Shown here piece by piece: positions 24,458-32,639 of a stretch of DNA of 64,000 nt; position 1 is the stretch's first letter; each line of letters begins with the position of its first letter. The translations under genes and the position numbers were made by a program. A model generated the notes under the pieces. It worked only from the letters and a program-made list of their open reading frames with translations. It was not told the origin of the DNA and did no database searches. The stretch is from a virus, in IMG/VR virus record IMGVR_UViG_3300026484_000308, positions 1-64,000 of that record; one strand, written 5' to 3'.

Positions 24458-27034
24458 ATGATTTACAAAAACTTAACGACAGAAGTATTAGAATTAGTAA
24501 CTGAGAGTATAACAGAAGCAAAAGCGAATGGTATTATTGATAACCATCCGGGTATTTTATTAAAAGTTATCTTATCGAAAGATACTATTCTTAGGAATAT
24601 TCTTGAGGATTTAGAGATTGATATTAACGGTATTTTTAATACTATTGAAGATCAAATTAAAAATGATCCTATTAAATACGGTGAAGATGCAGATACTTCA
24701 TTTGGTTCATTCACTCCGGAATATCTTAAATTATTCGAGGTCGCTCATGATTTAGCTTTACGAAATCAAGATAAATATTTAGCACTAGATATTTTAATTA
24801 TTGCTGGAATTAGTTCTGGTAATTCATTTTTCACTTATCTTGATCAATTTTTAGATCTAGAACTTTTAGAGATGTATCTTAAATCGCTAAGAGGAGATAG
24901 AAAAATTAACGAAAAAAGTTTTAAAGAGCAAAGTTTCTTAACAACTTTTTGTATCAATTTAAATGAAAAATATTTGGCCGGTGAATGCGATTTGGTTCAT
25001 GGTCGAGTAGATGAAATTGATAGAGTGGCGAATATTCTTAGTAAACGTACTAAGAATAATCCTATTTTAGTTGGTGAACCGGGTGTTGGTAAAACGGCTA
25101 TTGCTGAAGGAATGGCAGGTAAAATCGTTAACCATGAAATTGAAAATCTTACCGACGTTATCATCTGGAACCTTGATCTAACAGCTCTTATGAGTAATGC
25201 TGGTAAAGATGAAGTAGCTGGTCGCATGAATGGATTAATTAAAGAGATTCAAAGAAAAAATAAATTTGAAGATTCTAAAATCGTTCTATTCATTGATGAA
25301 ATTCATTTAATTGTTGATAATGCTGGTGGAATGGATTTAGCAAATATTCTTAAACCTGCTTTAGCTCGTGGAGAACTTAAAACAATTGGTGCAACTACTA
25401 CTAAAGAGTATAATAAATACTTTGAAAAAGATGCTGCTATTCAACGTCGTTTCCAATTAGTAAAAATTGATGAACCAGATGAAGAACAATCGTTAGTTAT
25501 TTTAAGAGGACTTAGAGAAAAAATCGAAGAGTTTCATAAAATCGAAGTAACCGACGAAGCCTTAGTATCAGCGGTAAAATTATCTAAAAGATATATTACT
25601 GATAGATTTTTACCAGATAAAGCTATAGATCTTTTAGATGAAGCAGCATCTGTTGTAAGTAATTCGCGATTTATTGAAAGTACCGAAATCAAAAACTTAA
25701 GATTAAAAATTCAAGAAATTGAATTTAAAATTAAGGGTATTGAAAAAAGTATAGAAGCTTCCGATAAAAAAAGTTTTATATCTAAACAACAAACTTATTT
25801 AGAGGAGCTTAATCAACAGTTAGTTACAACCAAAGAAGAACTTGATAAAATGGTTTCTGAATTTCAATTAGCTAAAGAAAATCGTCAATCAATTATGGTA
25901 CTAAAAAATGAAATTAAAAAAGCTGAACAAGAAGCTTTTGAAGCAAAAGCCGAATTAGATTTAGTTAAAGTAATTGAATTGGAAAAAAATATTATTCCAA
26001 AATTACTAAAGGAAATTAAAGAAATTGAATCGGGTATAGTTTCAATTAGTGTTCAAAAAGGAGATATTTCTTCGGTTGTTGAAAATTGGACAGGTATTCC
26101 AATGGAAAAAATCAAAGAGGAAGATTCGAATGAGAATATTAAAAATATTCTTAACCTTATGAAAGAACGTGTTAAAGGCCAAGATGAAACTCTAGAAGAG
26201 ATTTCAAAAGCTATCCGTAGAAATAGTGCTGGTCTTTCTAAAGAGGGTAAACCAGTTGGTAGTTTTATGTTACTTGGACCAACAGGTACTGGTAAAACAG
26301 AAACTGCTAAAAGTATTGCTGAAATAGTTTTTGGGGATGCTAAAAATATGGTTAGATTCGATATGTCTGAGTTCATGGAACCACACACGGTATCCAAATT
26401 TATTGGTAGTCCTGCTGGTTATGTTGGACATGATGATGGTGGCCAACTTACGAATGCTATTAAACGCAATCCATATTCTTTAATTTTATTCGACGAAATT
26501 GAAAAAGCTCATCCAAAAATCTTTGATGTACTTTTACAAGTACTTGATGATGGTAGATTAAGAGATGGTAAAGGTCAAGTGGTAGACTTTAGCAATACAA
26601 TTATTGTATTTACTAGTAATATTGGTGGAAGTGATTTAGCTAATATTCCAAATAAAGTCGTACGTGATAAAGAGAAAATGCGTTTACTTCAAGAAACATA
26701 TAGACCGGAATTCTTAAATAGATTGGATTGTATTTCAGTTTTTAATAAACTAGATATGGTTAATCTTATTGAAATTCTAAATCGTAATTTAGATACTCTT
26801 GCAGAAAAACTTTGGAAAGATCGTTATATCAATATTATGGTATCGGATGAGTTTAAAGCTCATCTTATCTCAAGTATTGATATAGAAGCGTTTGGTGCAA
26901 GACCTCTTAATAGATTAATTTCATCTGAAATCGAAGATAAAGTAACCGATTTAATTCTCGATGGAATGTTAGAAATTGGTTCTGAAATTATTTTCGAAAT
27001 GGCGGATGATAAAATTATAGTCGAAGTAGTATAA
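24458..27034 (+). CDS. clpB: ClpB-like AAA+ protein disaggregase
   Basis: The 858-residue protein has the full ClpB plan. An N-terminal Clp repeat domain (residues about 1-140) precedes AAA+ domain 1, with Walker A GEPGVGKT near 206 and Walker B VLFIDEIH. A coiled-coil M domain of about 130 residues follows (about 395-525). AAA+ domain 2 has GPTGTGKT near 607, LILFDEIEKAHP and VFTSNIGG, and the chain ends in the GARPLNR sensor region. ClpB threads aggregated proteins in concert with DnaK. The long M domain favours ClpB over ClpA or ClpC. An upstream in-frame TTG at 24380 lies in the palindrome cluster; the ATG at 24458 behind AAGGAA is the proper start. A disaggregase of this size is rarely phage-encoded. 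Confidence 0.92.
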   Translation: MIYKNLTTEVLELVTESITEAKANGIIDNHPGILLKVILSKDTILRNILEDLEIDINGIFNTIEDQIKNDPIKYGEDADTSFGSFTPEYLKLFEVAHDLALRNQDKYLALDILIIAGISSGNSFFTYLDQFLDLELLEMYLKSLRGDRKINEKSFKEQSFLTTFCINLNEKYLAGECDLVHGRVDEIDRVANILSKRTKNNPILVGEPGVGKTAIAEGMAGKIVNHEIENLTDVIIWNLDLTALMSNAGKDEVAGRMNGLIKEIQRKNKFEDSKIVLFIDEIHLIVDNAGGMDLANILKPALARGELKTIGATTTKEYNKYFEKDAAIQRRFQLVKIDEPDEEQSLVILRGLREKIEEFHKIEVTDEALVSAVKLSKRYITDRFLPDKAIDLLDEAASVVSNSRFIESTEIKNLRLKIQEIEFKIKGIEKSIEASDKKSFISKQQTYLEELNQQLVTTKEELDKMVSEFQLAKENRQSIMVLKNEIKKAEQEAFEAKAELDLVKVIELEKNIIPKLLKEIKEIESGIVSISVQKGDISSVVENWTGIPMEKIKEEDSNENIKNILNLMKERVKGQDETLEEISKAIRRNSAGLSKEGKPVGSFMLLGPTGTGKTETAKSIAEIVFGDAKNMVRFDMSEFMEPHTVSKFIGSPAGYVGHDDGGQLTNAIKRNPYSLILFDEIEKAHPKIFDVLLQVLDDGRLRDGKGQVVDFSNTIIVFTSNIGGSDLANIPNKVVRDKEKMRLLQETYRPEFLNRLDCISVFNKLDMVNLIEILNRNLDTLAEKLWKDRYINIMVSDEFKAHLISSIDIEAFGARPLNRLISSEIEDKVTDLILDGMLEIGSEIIFEMADDKIIVEVV

Positions 27035-27058
27035 AATAATATAATTAAAGGGTTATTT

Positions 27059-27295
27059 ATGGTAAGTTTTAAAAAATTTAAACGACTTGGTTTCAGTGAA
27101 ATGAGACCAGTTGTTAAAGATGAAATTAAAGCTGGAACAGAAGCTTTACGTAACCGTAGTATTATGGTTAGTAAAGTTGACGAAAAAGAAGGTTCTCCTA
27201 AAGAGGGGGATATGATAGCTAGAAATCCAGAAGATCATCTCGATCAGTGGTTAGTAGCTAAAAAATATTTCGAAGAAAATTTTGAGGAGCTTTAA
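27059..27295 (+). CDS. Conserved phage hypothetical protein, 78 aa
   Basis: A small basic-then-acidic protein whose end, ARNPEDHLDQWLVAKKYFEENFE, has the look of a small phage family seen in other large phages; function unknown. The start follows AAAGGG. It is followed with no gap by the interrupted frame at 27296. Confidence 0.72.
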   Translation: MVSFKKFKRLGFSEMRPVVKDEIKAGTEALRNRSIMVSKVDEKEGSPKEGDMIARNPEDHLDQWLVAKKYFEENFEEL

Positions 27296-27520
27296 ATGGA
27301 GTATATAAAACCTTTACCAGAAGATCAATTAAAACGTTACTTTTGTTCCGGTCTTAGTTTGACTGGAATAAGATAAAAAGATGGTTCTATAAAATGCCCG
27401 ACCGATTTAAATTATTTTTTAAATGATTGGCCAGACGAAATAAATTGTGGTCCAAATACTTATACTTTGGAGAATATACATAAATTCAATAATGGCTTAG
27501 AACAAGCTAATTATTGCTAA
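27296..27520 (+). pseudogene. Nonsense-interrupted small gene
   Basis: An ATG directly after the preceding stop opens a 26-codon frame (MEYIKPLPEDQ...TGIR) that ends at a TAA at 27374-27376. The same frame continues for a further 47 codons (KDGSIKCPTDLNYF...EQANYC) to a second TAA at 27518. Both halves have protein-like composition and codon use like the neighbours. A single nonsense change in a 74-codon gene is the simplest reading. Other genes use TAA as an ordinary stop, so general recoding is unlikely. Confidence 0.65.
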
Positions 27521-27536
27521 ATTAAAAAAAGGAAAT

Positions 27537-28355
27537 ATGATGAGAGAAGTTATCAAACATAGAGGCGCTAAAGTAAAGTTAAGTACATCTGATATAGATG
27601 AAATAGTAGAATTTCTTACGATTGGTGATGTGACATTTAAAGAATTGGCTAGTACTTATCAAGTACAGATACAATACATTAAAAATATCTTTAATGGTAA
27701 AGGTCGTTTTAGATATCTTTTAGGAACAGAAAAATATTTTAAAATGCATGAGGCACAACGTAAAATAAAGGAAGAAAAATTGAAAAGAGCTCAACAAATG
27801 AATTATTCCAGTAGTAATCCTACGTCAAATAAAAACGGGAAAAAAACTTTACTTAGTATGTCTCAAGAAGAATTAGATATTCTTTATACAAGATTACATA
27901 ACGAAAGAGCAATTGATTTAATAACTGAATATGGTATTGGTCAATCTCAGTTAAGTAAATTTAAACACGATAAATTTAAATCTATTAAGGGTAATCTTTT
28001 AGTTGATGGTATTGATGGTATTGATGGTATTGATAAAGAAGTTTCGGTAATGGAAATTACGGAAACTAATGAAGTTAAAGAGGAACTTCTAGATTTAGCT
28101 AGAAAAACAACAGCTGCTAAAAAAATTAGTATTCTTGAAGTACTTCGCAATCATTTGGATTGTGTTGGTAAATCAAGATTACATGATTTATTAATAAGCG
28201 AAGAGTATATTAAACATGCGGTACATAATCCATTTGTAAATAATATGCAAACTGGTTTATTAATTTATGAAGTACTTCATTTAATTACTAGTTATAGTAC
28301 TTTTGAAATTGGTATGTTTCTCGAAGAGATTAAAGAGGCTAATTATGAAAGTTAA
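27537..28355 (+). CDS. Helix-turn-helix-like protein, 272 aa
   Basis: Two segments look like helix-turn-helix units: TFKELASTYQVQIQYIKNIF near residue 40, and AIDLITEYGIGQSQLSKFKH near residue 130. Between and after them lie a basic linker and a DGIDGIDGID triplet repeat coded by a nine-base tandem repeat. A DNA-binding regulator is plausible but the family is unknown. Two adjacent ATG codons (27537 and 27540) could both start it, behind AAAGGAAAT. Its end overlaps the next gene by 11 bases, making it the first gene of the coupled cluster that runs to 32556. Confidence 0.6.
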   Translation: MMREVIKHRGAKVKLSTSDIDEIVEFLTIGDVTFKELASTYQVQIQYIKNIFNGKGRFRYLLGTEKYFKMHEAQRKIKEEKLKRAQQMNYSSSNPTSNKNGKKTLLSMSQEELDILYTRLHNERAIDLITEYGIGQSQLSKFKHDKFKSIKGNLLVDGIDGIDGIDKEVSVMEITETNEVKEELLDLARKTTAAKKISILEVLRNHLDCVGKSRLHDLLISEEYIKHAVHNPFVNNMQTGLLIYEVLHLITSYSTFEIGMFLEEIKEANYES

Positions 28356-29154
28356 TATTAATTATATATCTGATCTAAATTTAGATCAGATATCGTTTGA
28401 TGGTAATATGGAGGAATATATTGAAAGTATTCTTCCAAATATCAAAGGAGATATTTTAATTATCGCTGGTAATCTAGGTTCGGATTTAAACAAAAATCTT
28501 TTATTTTTAAAAAAAATAAGTCCGTATTATCATAAAATATTTTATGTAACTGGACCAAAAGAAATGTATTTGAATGACGAACATTATTCATTTAATTCAA
28601 ATTCCTTTGAAAAATTAAATACTTTAAAACGTATATTAAATAATTTTCCGGAATTTGAAAATATTGTGCTTTTAGATGGTTTTGATAAACAGCGAATAGT
28701 TTTAGAAGAATATGATAATCTTAGTATTTCTGGACTAAGTATGTTTTGGGATTATTCTGGATTACCTTTAAATTTAACCCACCGGGAAATAAACGATCTT
28801 TATAAAGCTACCGTTAAAGATTATAAATTTATTAATTTTGGTACTGATCATCGTACTGAGAAATTAAATAAATTAAATCCATCTAAATTATTTAAAAATA
28901 ATTTTAAAAGACTTGATAAATTAGAACCGGTCGATATAATGGTTACATATTACTGTCCTCTTAATACGGAAGAATCTTTTCAATGTTTTGATGGAGAATA
29001 CCATATAAAACGTTTACAGCCAAAAACGTGGATTTTTGGTGGAATAATGAAGTTTGAGGATACTTTTTATAATAATACCTTATTGACAAATGCTTTTAAT
29101 CTTAAAAATAAAATTAAAACTTTAACAATAAAAACCTCATCAAAGGATATTTAA
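28345..29154 (+). CDS. Catalytically dead metallophosphoesterase homologue
   Basis: This 269-residue protein aligns along its length with the intact enzyme at 32640, yet nearly all metal ligands are replaced. DLHLD is DLNLD (His to Asn12), AGDQG is AGNLG (Asp to Asn43), PGNHDMYL is TGPKEMYL, SHYGP is TYYCP and HGHTH is FGGIM. The fold is evidently kept, so it probably binds rather than cleaves something, or regulates its paralogue. An upstream in-frame ATG at 28303 lies deep in the preceding gene; the ATG at 28345 after AAAGAGG is preferred. It is coupled to the membrane and GGDEF genes that follow. Confidence 0.8.
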   Translation: MKVNINYISDLNLDQISFDGNMEEYIESILPNIKGDILIIAGNLGSDLNKNLLFLKKISPYYHKIFYVTGPKEMYLNDEHYSFNSNSFEKLNTLKRILNNFPEFENIVLLDGFDKQRIVLEEYDNLSISGLSMFWDYSGLPLNLTHREINDLYKATVKDYKFINFGTDHRTEKLNKLNPSKLFKNNFKRLDKLEPVDIMVTYYCPLNTEESFQCFDGEYHIKRLQPKTWIFGGIMKFEDTFYNNTLLTNAFNLKNKIKTLTIKTSSKDI

Positions 29155-29438
29155 TGAAATTGTTAACAAACCGAGGTGAATGGTTGATAGCGGTGATTAT
29201 GAGTTTAATCATAGTAGTCGCCTTTCAGAGTATTCAATTACAATATTTAAAAAAGTCGTATTTGAAAAATATCCAAATTTTGGCAGATAATCAAAAAACA
29301 ATTATTAAAAAAGAAACCAAAATATTCGAATTGATTTCTAAAATTTTAACTTATCAAACCAAAATTATTTTAAAACATGAAAAAATTTTAGATTCGAAAG
29401 ATAAAATAAAAAAGAAAAGGAGTAAGAATGAAAGATAA
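29154..29438 (+). CDS. Single-pass membrane protein with coiled coil, 94 aa
   Basis: One hydrophobic segment at about residues 9-26 (EWLIAVIMSLIIVVAF) is followed by a charged, probably coiled-coil helix and a very basic end (KKKRSKNER). The basic end suggests the tail is cytoplasmic, although the topology is uncertain. Its start overlaps the dead phosphoesterase and its end overlaps the GGDEF gene, so the three are likely made together. It might anchor one of them to the membrane; that is inference. Confidence 0.7.
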   Translation: MKLLTNRGEWLIAVIMSLIIVVAFQSIQLQYLKKSYLKNIQILADNQKTIIKKETKIFELISKILTYQTKIILKHEKILDSKDKIKKKRSKNER

Positions 29439-30096
29439 TTTAAATTCTTCTGGAGAATCACGTATGGAAATATTACGATTAAAGGAAGATATATTAAAAT
29501 TAAAGAAAAAAATTAATTTTTACAAATATGATCAATTAACTGGATTAAAAACTAGAAATGATTTTGTTTGGGATTTTAATGATTTGATTTTAAAAGATAA
29601 ACCATTTATGGTACATCTATGCGATATTAATAATTTAAAATCTATTAATACCAAATATGGATATGTTAATGGTGGGGATACTTTAATAAAAAAAATGGCC
29701 AAAAAATTAAAAACGATTTTTGATCATAGTTTTATTTATCGTATTGGTGGTGATGAATTTGTGGTATTTGATTTTAATTTAAATGAATATAATGATGATA
29801 ATAATGAATTATCCGTTGTATCTAAAGTAATTGAACCGATTTCACACATGGATATTGGGACAGAATCCGAAATAGATATTAATAATATTCTTATGGAAAT
29901 GGATAAAGATATGTTAAAATTAAAAATTAATTTGGATCGCCGTGGAACCAGACAAATTATAAAAGTGCATCATGGTTTAGATATGTGTTTAAATATTGAT
30001 GGGTATATTGATGTAAACTTAAAATATAAAGCTGGTAAACTTAAATTAGAACATAATGGTGATGAATCAGTTATTTATTTAAAAGAAAAGGATTAG
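29428..30096 (+). CDS. GGDEF-domain protein (putative diguanylate cyclase)
   Basis: Residues 30-125 form a GGDEF domain: DQLTGLKTRNDF at 35-46, the metal aspartate in LCDINNLKSIN (Asp66), GGD at 82-84 and an intact GGDEF at 107-111. Such domains condense two GTP to c-di-GMP, or make related cyclic dinucleotides. The RxxD inhibitory site expected about nine residues before GGDEF is absent, so product inhibition is probably lost. A short N-terminal coil precedes the domain. The last 100 residues are unlike usual GGDEF proteins and may be a small beta domain. It is rare in phage genomes. The Tad2-like gene follows three bases later. Confidence 0.85.
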   Translation: MKDNLNSSGESRMEILRLKEDILKLKKKINFYKYDQLTGLKTRNDFVWDFNDLILKDKPFMVHLCDINNLKSINTKYGYVNGGDTLIKKMAKKLKTIFDHSFIYRIGGDEFVVFDFNLNEYNDDNNELSVVSKVIEPISHMDIGTESEIDINNILMEMDKDMLKLKINLDRRGTRQIIKVHHGLDMCLNIDGYIDVNLKYKAGKLKLEHNGDESVIYLKEKD

Positions 30097-30098
30097 AA

Positions 30099-30386
30099 AT
30101 GACGTTTGGTAAAGTAGTAGAGTTAATGAAAATGGATAGTAGTATTAAAGTACAACGTAGTGGTTGGAATGGAAAAGGAATGTATCTTTTTTACGTTCGC
30201 CCTGAAACCATTATAGTTACTCAAGGTCATCCTTTTAATCGAGTATTTATCGAAGGTACTGAAATTCAAATACAATCATATATTGCTATGAAAACTGCTC
30301 AGGATACTATTGTTCCTTGGTTAGCTTCGCAAACGGATATGTTAGCAGATGATTGGGAATTATTTGGAGGAGCGAAAAGTGAGTAA
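30099..30386 (+). CDS. tad2: DUF2829 / Thoeris anti-defence 2 (Tad2)-like protein
   Basis: The 95-residue protein fits DUF2829 throughout: a MTFGKVVELMK start, RSGWNGKGMYLF near residue 20, EGTEI, IAMKTAQDTIVPWLASQTDML, and DDWEL at the end. DUF2829 proteins include Tad2, phage sponges that bind the TIR-derived signal of Thoeris defence. Some family members are also reported to bind cyclic dinucleotides used by CBASS. Whether this member binds either signal is not visible from sequence. It lies three bases after the GGDEF gene and overlaps the YqeY-like gene, so its job is probably tied to that operon. Confidence 0.88.
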   Translation: MTFGKVVELMKMDSSIKVQRSGWNGKGMYLFYVRPETIIVTQGHPFNRVFIEGTEIQIQSYIAMKTAQDTIVPWLASQTDMLADDWELFGGAKSE

Positions 30387-30798
30387 TTTAAAATATCCGA
30401 TTCTTAGAGAACGTTGGATTAAACTTAGAAAAAATAAAGATAAATCCTCGGAAGATATTATTTTACAAAAGCTTCTTGGATTAATTATCGATAAAACTGC
30501 CAAGTTGGCTAAAGAAGATAAATCAGAGAATTTAACAAAGTATGTTGATAAAGCTATTAAAAGCGAATACAAACAACAGTTAGACTCGTTAAGTAAAGGG
30601 GTTAAATGTGAAACGGAAATTAAACTTTTAGAAGATATGTTACCAAAAACATTATCCGAAGAAGAAACGGTTAATATTATTTTAGATATTTTAGCTAGAA
30701 ATAATAAACCAAATATGGGATTAGTGATGAAGGAATTAAGAACGATTCCAAATTTAGATATGAAACTAACGTCTAACTTAGTTAAAAAATTATTATAA
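30379..30798 (+). CDS. YqeY/GatB-tail-like protein, 139 aa
   Basis: The C-terminal half matches the YqeY/GatB tail pattern: ETEIKLLEDMLPKTLSEEE, then NMGLVMKELRTIPNLDMKLTSNLVKKLL. This domain occurs alone (YqeY) and at the end of the GatB subunit of tRNA amidotransferase, and is thought to contact tRNA. The best start is the GTG at 30379 behind GGAGGAG, overlapping the Tad2-like gene by eight bases. An upstream in-frame ATG at 30349 has no such site. Why a phage should keep it beside Tad2 is not clear. Confidence 0.65.
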   Translation: MSNLKYPILRERWIKLRKNKDKSSEDIILQKLLGLIIDKTAKLAKEDKSENLTKYVDKAIKSEYKQQLDSLSKGVKCETEIKLLEDMLPKTLSEEETVNIILDILARNNKPNMGLVMKELRTIPNLDMKLTSNLVKKLL

Positions 30799-30808
30799 GG
30801 AAAGAATT

Positions 30809-31120
30809 ATGAAAAAAGTTATAAAGATATTTACAGGATTATTAATAATAGGTGCAAGTTTATTTGCGGATAGTTCGTCTGGTAAAAATAAATGGAATAA
30901 TGGTTCAATAGATATTGAAACAAGTTTAAATAATGTTTACATTTACGATAAAAAAAATTATTTATTAAAAAACCAAAACCAGTACGAAATGGAAGCAGGT
31001 TTACGAGATAGTATATATAAAAAACCAAATTTATGTAAATTGGTTAATACTAAACCAGCTATTTTTGTATATATTTATTCAGATGGTGCATTAACAATTA
31101 CAATAGATGGATGTAAATAA
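30809..31120 (+). CDS. Small exported protein with signal peptide, 103 aa
   Basis: An N-terminal signal peptide is clear: MKK, a hydrophobic core IFTGLLIIGASLF, and a likely cleavage after Ala20 (SLFA before DSSSG). The mature part of about 83 residues holds two cysteines near its end (NLCKL and IDGCK) that could form a disulfide in the periplasm. Function unknown. It overlaps the next gene by one base. Confidence 0.75.
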   Translation: MKKVIKIFTGLLIIGASLFADSSSGKNKWNNGSIDIETSLNNVYIYDKKNYLLKNQNQYEMEAGLRDSIYKKPNLCKLVNTKPAIFVYIYSDGALTITIDGCK

Positions 31121-31434
31121 TGGAAATTACGATACAATGGTTTTGGTTAATTGGAGTGGTCGTTATGACAATCGAAGCTTTTTTAGCTTGGAAGTGGTTC
31201 AATACTGGCTTTTCAAAAAAATGGGGATATACTTTACTAGTAACTATTATACTAGTAATTATAACTGGAAGAATGGTTAAAATTGAGCAAATTACTAAAC
31301 GTGATTTTAATATTTTACAAACTCAAAATATAGAATCTCATAAAAAGTTACCACCTAAAGTAACGGACGATTCTTTTATCGAGAATGATAAAAATACCAA
31401 AAGTATTGATATCAATTTTGTTAATGCTCATTAG
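31120..31434 (+). CDS. Two-helix membrane protein, 104 aa
   Basis: Two hydrophobic segments at about residues 6-25 and 36-53 are followed by a soluble, charged tail of 50 residues. No family recognised. It lies between the exported protein and another small membrane protein in the same cluster. Confidence 0.72.
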   Translation: MEITIQWFWLIGVVVMTIEAFLAWKWFNTGFSKKWGYTLLVTIILVIITGRMVKIEQITKRDFNILQTQNIESHKKLPPKVTDDSFIENDKNTKSIDINFVNAH

Positions 31435-31443
31435 GGATATTTA

Positions 31444-31671
31444 ATGAAGTATCTATACAAAACTTTTATAATTGGATTAATATTTATTGGATATGTATTT
31501 AACATATATTTTCTAACAGTTGATCCAAAAATAAGAGATTACCAATGGGTTAATAAAGTTGGGATAGTGATTATTCCACTTGGATCAGTTATGGGTTTAG
31601 TTTATGCACTTGATAATATCAAATGTGTTTCATATTGTAAGAGTAAAAATATAAAAACAGAGGAAAAATAA
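31444..31671 (+). CDS. Two-helix membrane protein, 75 aa
   Basis: Hydrophobic segments at about residues 5-25 and 41-58 flank a loop with charged residues. The short C-terminal tail holds two cysteines (CVSYCK). The start codon for the SPFH lipoprotein follows directly after the stop, so the two are translated together. Confidence 0.72.
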   Translation: MKYLYKTFIIGLIFIGYVFNIYFLTVDPKIRDYQWVNKVGIVIIPLGSVMGLVYALDNIKCVSYCKSKNIKTEEK

Positions 31672-32556
31672 ATGAGAAAAGTTTTAAAAAAATTAATGTT
31701 CGTAGTGAGTTTAGGTTTAGCTATGATAGTAATGACTGGTTGTAATGAACAAGTACCAGCTGGTTATGGTGGAAAGATTCTAGGTAAAAATGGGTGGCAA
31801 CCAGAGATTTACCCACCTTCTAAAGTTTGGGTAGATACTACTTTTACTTTTACTCCAGAAAAATTATTTCTTTATCAAACAACTACACAAAAATTTGTAC
31901 AACCAATCAAAATTCTTTTAAAAGATAAGTTGACACTTAATGCCGAAATAGTATTCCGTGGTAGAATAACTACAAATAAAAAAATCATCAATGGTTTATT
32001 TAATGATATGCCAATGAATGACAATATCGTTCAAACCTCAGAAGTATATAATACTTATGGTAAAATGATTGTACTTAATACGGCTCGAGAAGTAATTTCT
32101 AAATATAATGTCGACGAAGTTAATAAAAATTATGCTCGTATTACTATTGAATTATATGAAGCTATTAAGCCCAAGTTAGAAGGTTTACCTATTCAAATTT
32201 CAGATGTGACATTGGGAAATATTCAATATCCTAAAATAGTAACGGAAGCTATTGAAAAAGCTAAACAACGTAGAATGGCTATCGAACAGGAAAAAGCTCA
32301 AGTACAAATCGAATTGGAAAAAGCTAAAGGTAGAGAACAGGTTGCTAAAGCGGAATATCGTATTAAAATGTTAGAAGCAAAACGAATACGCGATTATAAT
32401 AAAATGATTGAGCAAGGGGTTACACCAAATCTTCTTAAACTTCGTAAGTTAGAAGTACAAGAAAAAATGGTGGAAGCTATTAAAGAAAATAAAAACGTGG
32501 TTTATATGCCTATGGATATGATGAATGGTAGCACAAACATGAGAATTATTAAATAG
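31672..32556 (+). CDS. SPFH/Band 7-like lipoprotein, 294 aa
   Basis: A lipoprotein signal with lipobox MTGC (Cys24) is followed by PAGYGGKILGKNGW and a beta-rich domain, then helix ITIELYEAIKPKLEGLPIQISDVTLGNI. A long charged helix (residues about 185-245, EKAKQRRMAIEQEKAQ and onward) completes the plan of SPFH/Band 7 proteins such as HflK/HflC, prohibitin or stomatin. Such proteins assemble into large membrane rings and control proteases or exclude other membrane proteins. Here the lipid anchor would place it outside the inner membrane. A role in lysis control or superinfection exclusion is inference. A strong terminator follows. Confidence 0.75.
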   Translation: MRKVLKKLMFVVSLGLAMIVMTGCNEQVPAGYGGKILGKNGWQPEIYPPSKVWVDTTFTFTPEKLFLYQTTTQKFVQPIKILLKDKLTLNAEIVFRGRITTNKKIINGLFNDMPMNDNIVQTSEVYNTYGKMIVLNTAREVISKYNVDEVNKNYARITIELYEAIKPKLEGLPIQISDVTLGNIQYPKIVTEAIEKAKQRRMAIEQEKAQVQIELEKAKGREQVAKAEYRIKMLEAKRIRDYNKMIEQGVTPNLLKLRKLEVQEKMVEAIKENKNVVYMPMDMMNGSTNMRIIK

Positions 32557-32577
32557 CTGGTTGTCGTGAACTAGTTT

Positions 32578-32611
32578 AGAGATAACTATTAATAGTTATC
32601 TCTTTTTTATT
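32578..32611 (+). terminator. Rho-independent terminator of the 27.5-32.6 kb cluster
   Basis: A perfect inverted repeat 32578-32603 (arms AGAGATAACTA and TAGTTATCTCT, loop TTAA) is followed by a run of T. It belongs to the AACTATYRATAGTT palindrome family found elsewhere in the window. Confidence 0.88.
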
Positions 32612-32639
32612 TATATATTAAATATAAAAAAGGATAAAT

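Noticed and set aside
27296-27520. Phage-wide stop codon reassignment of TAA
   Set aside because: Almost all genes in the window end in TAA at sensible positions with the next ribosome binding site in place.
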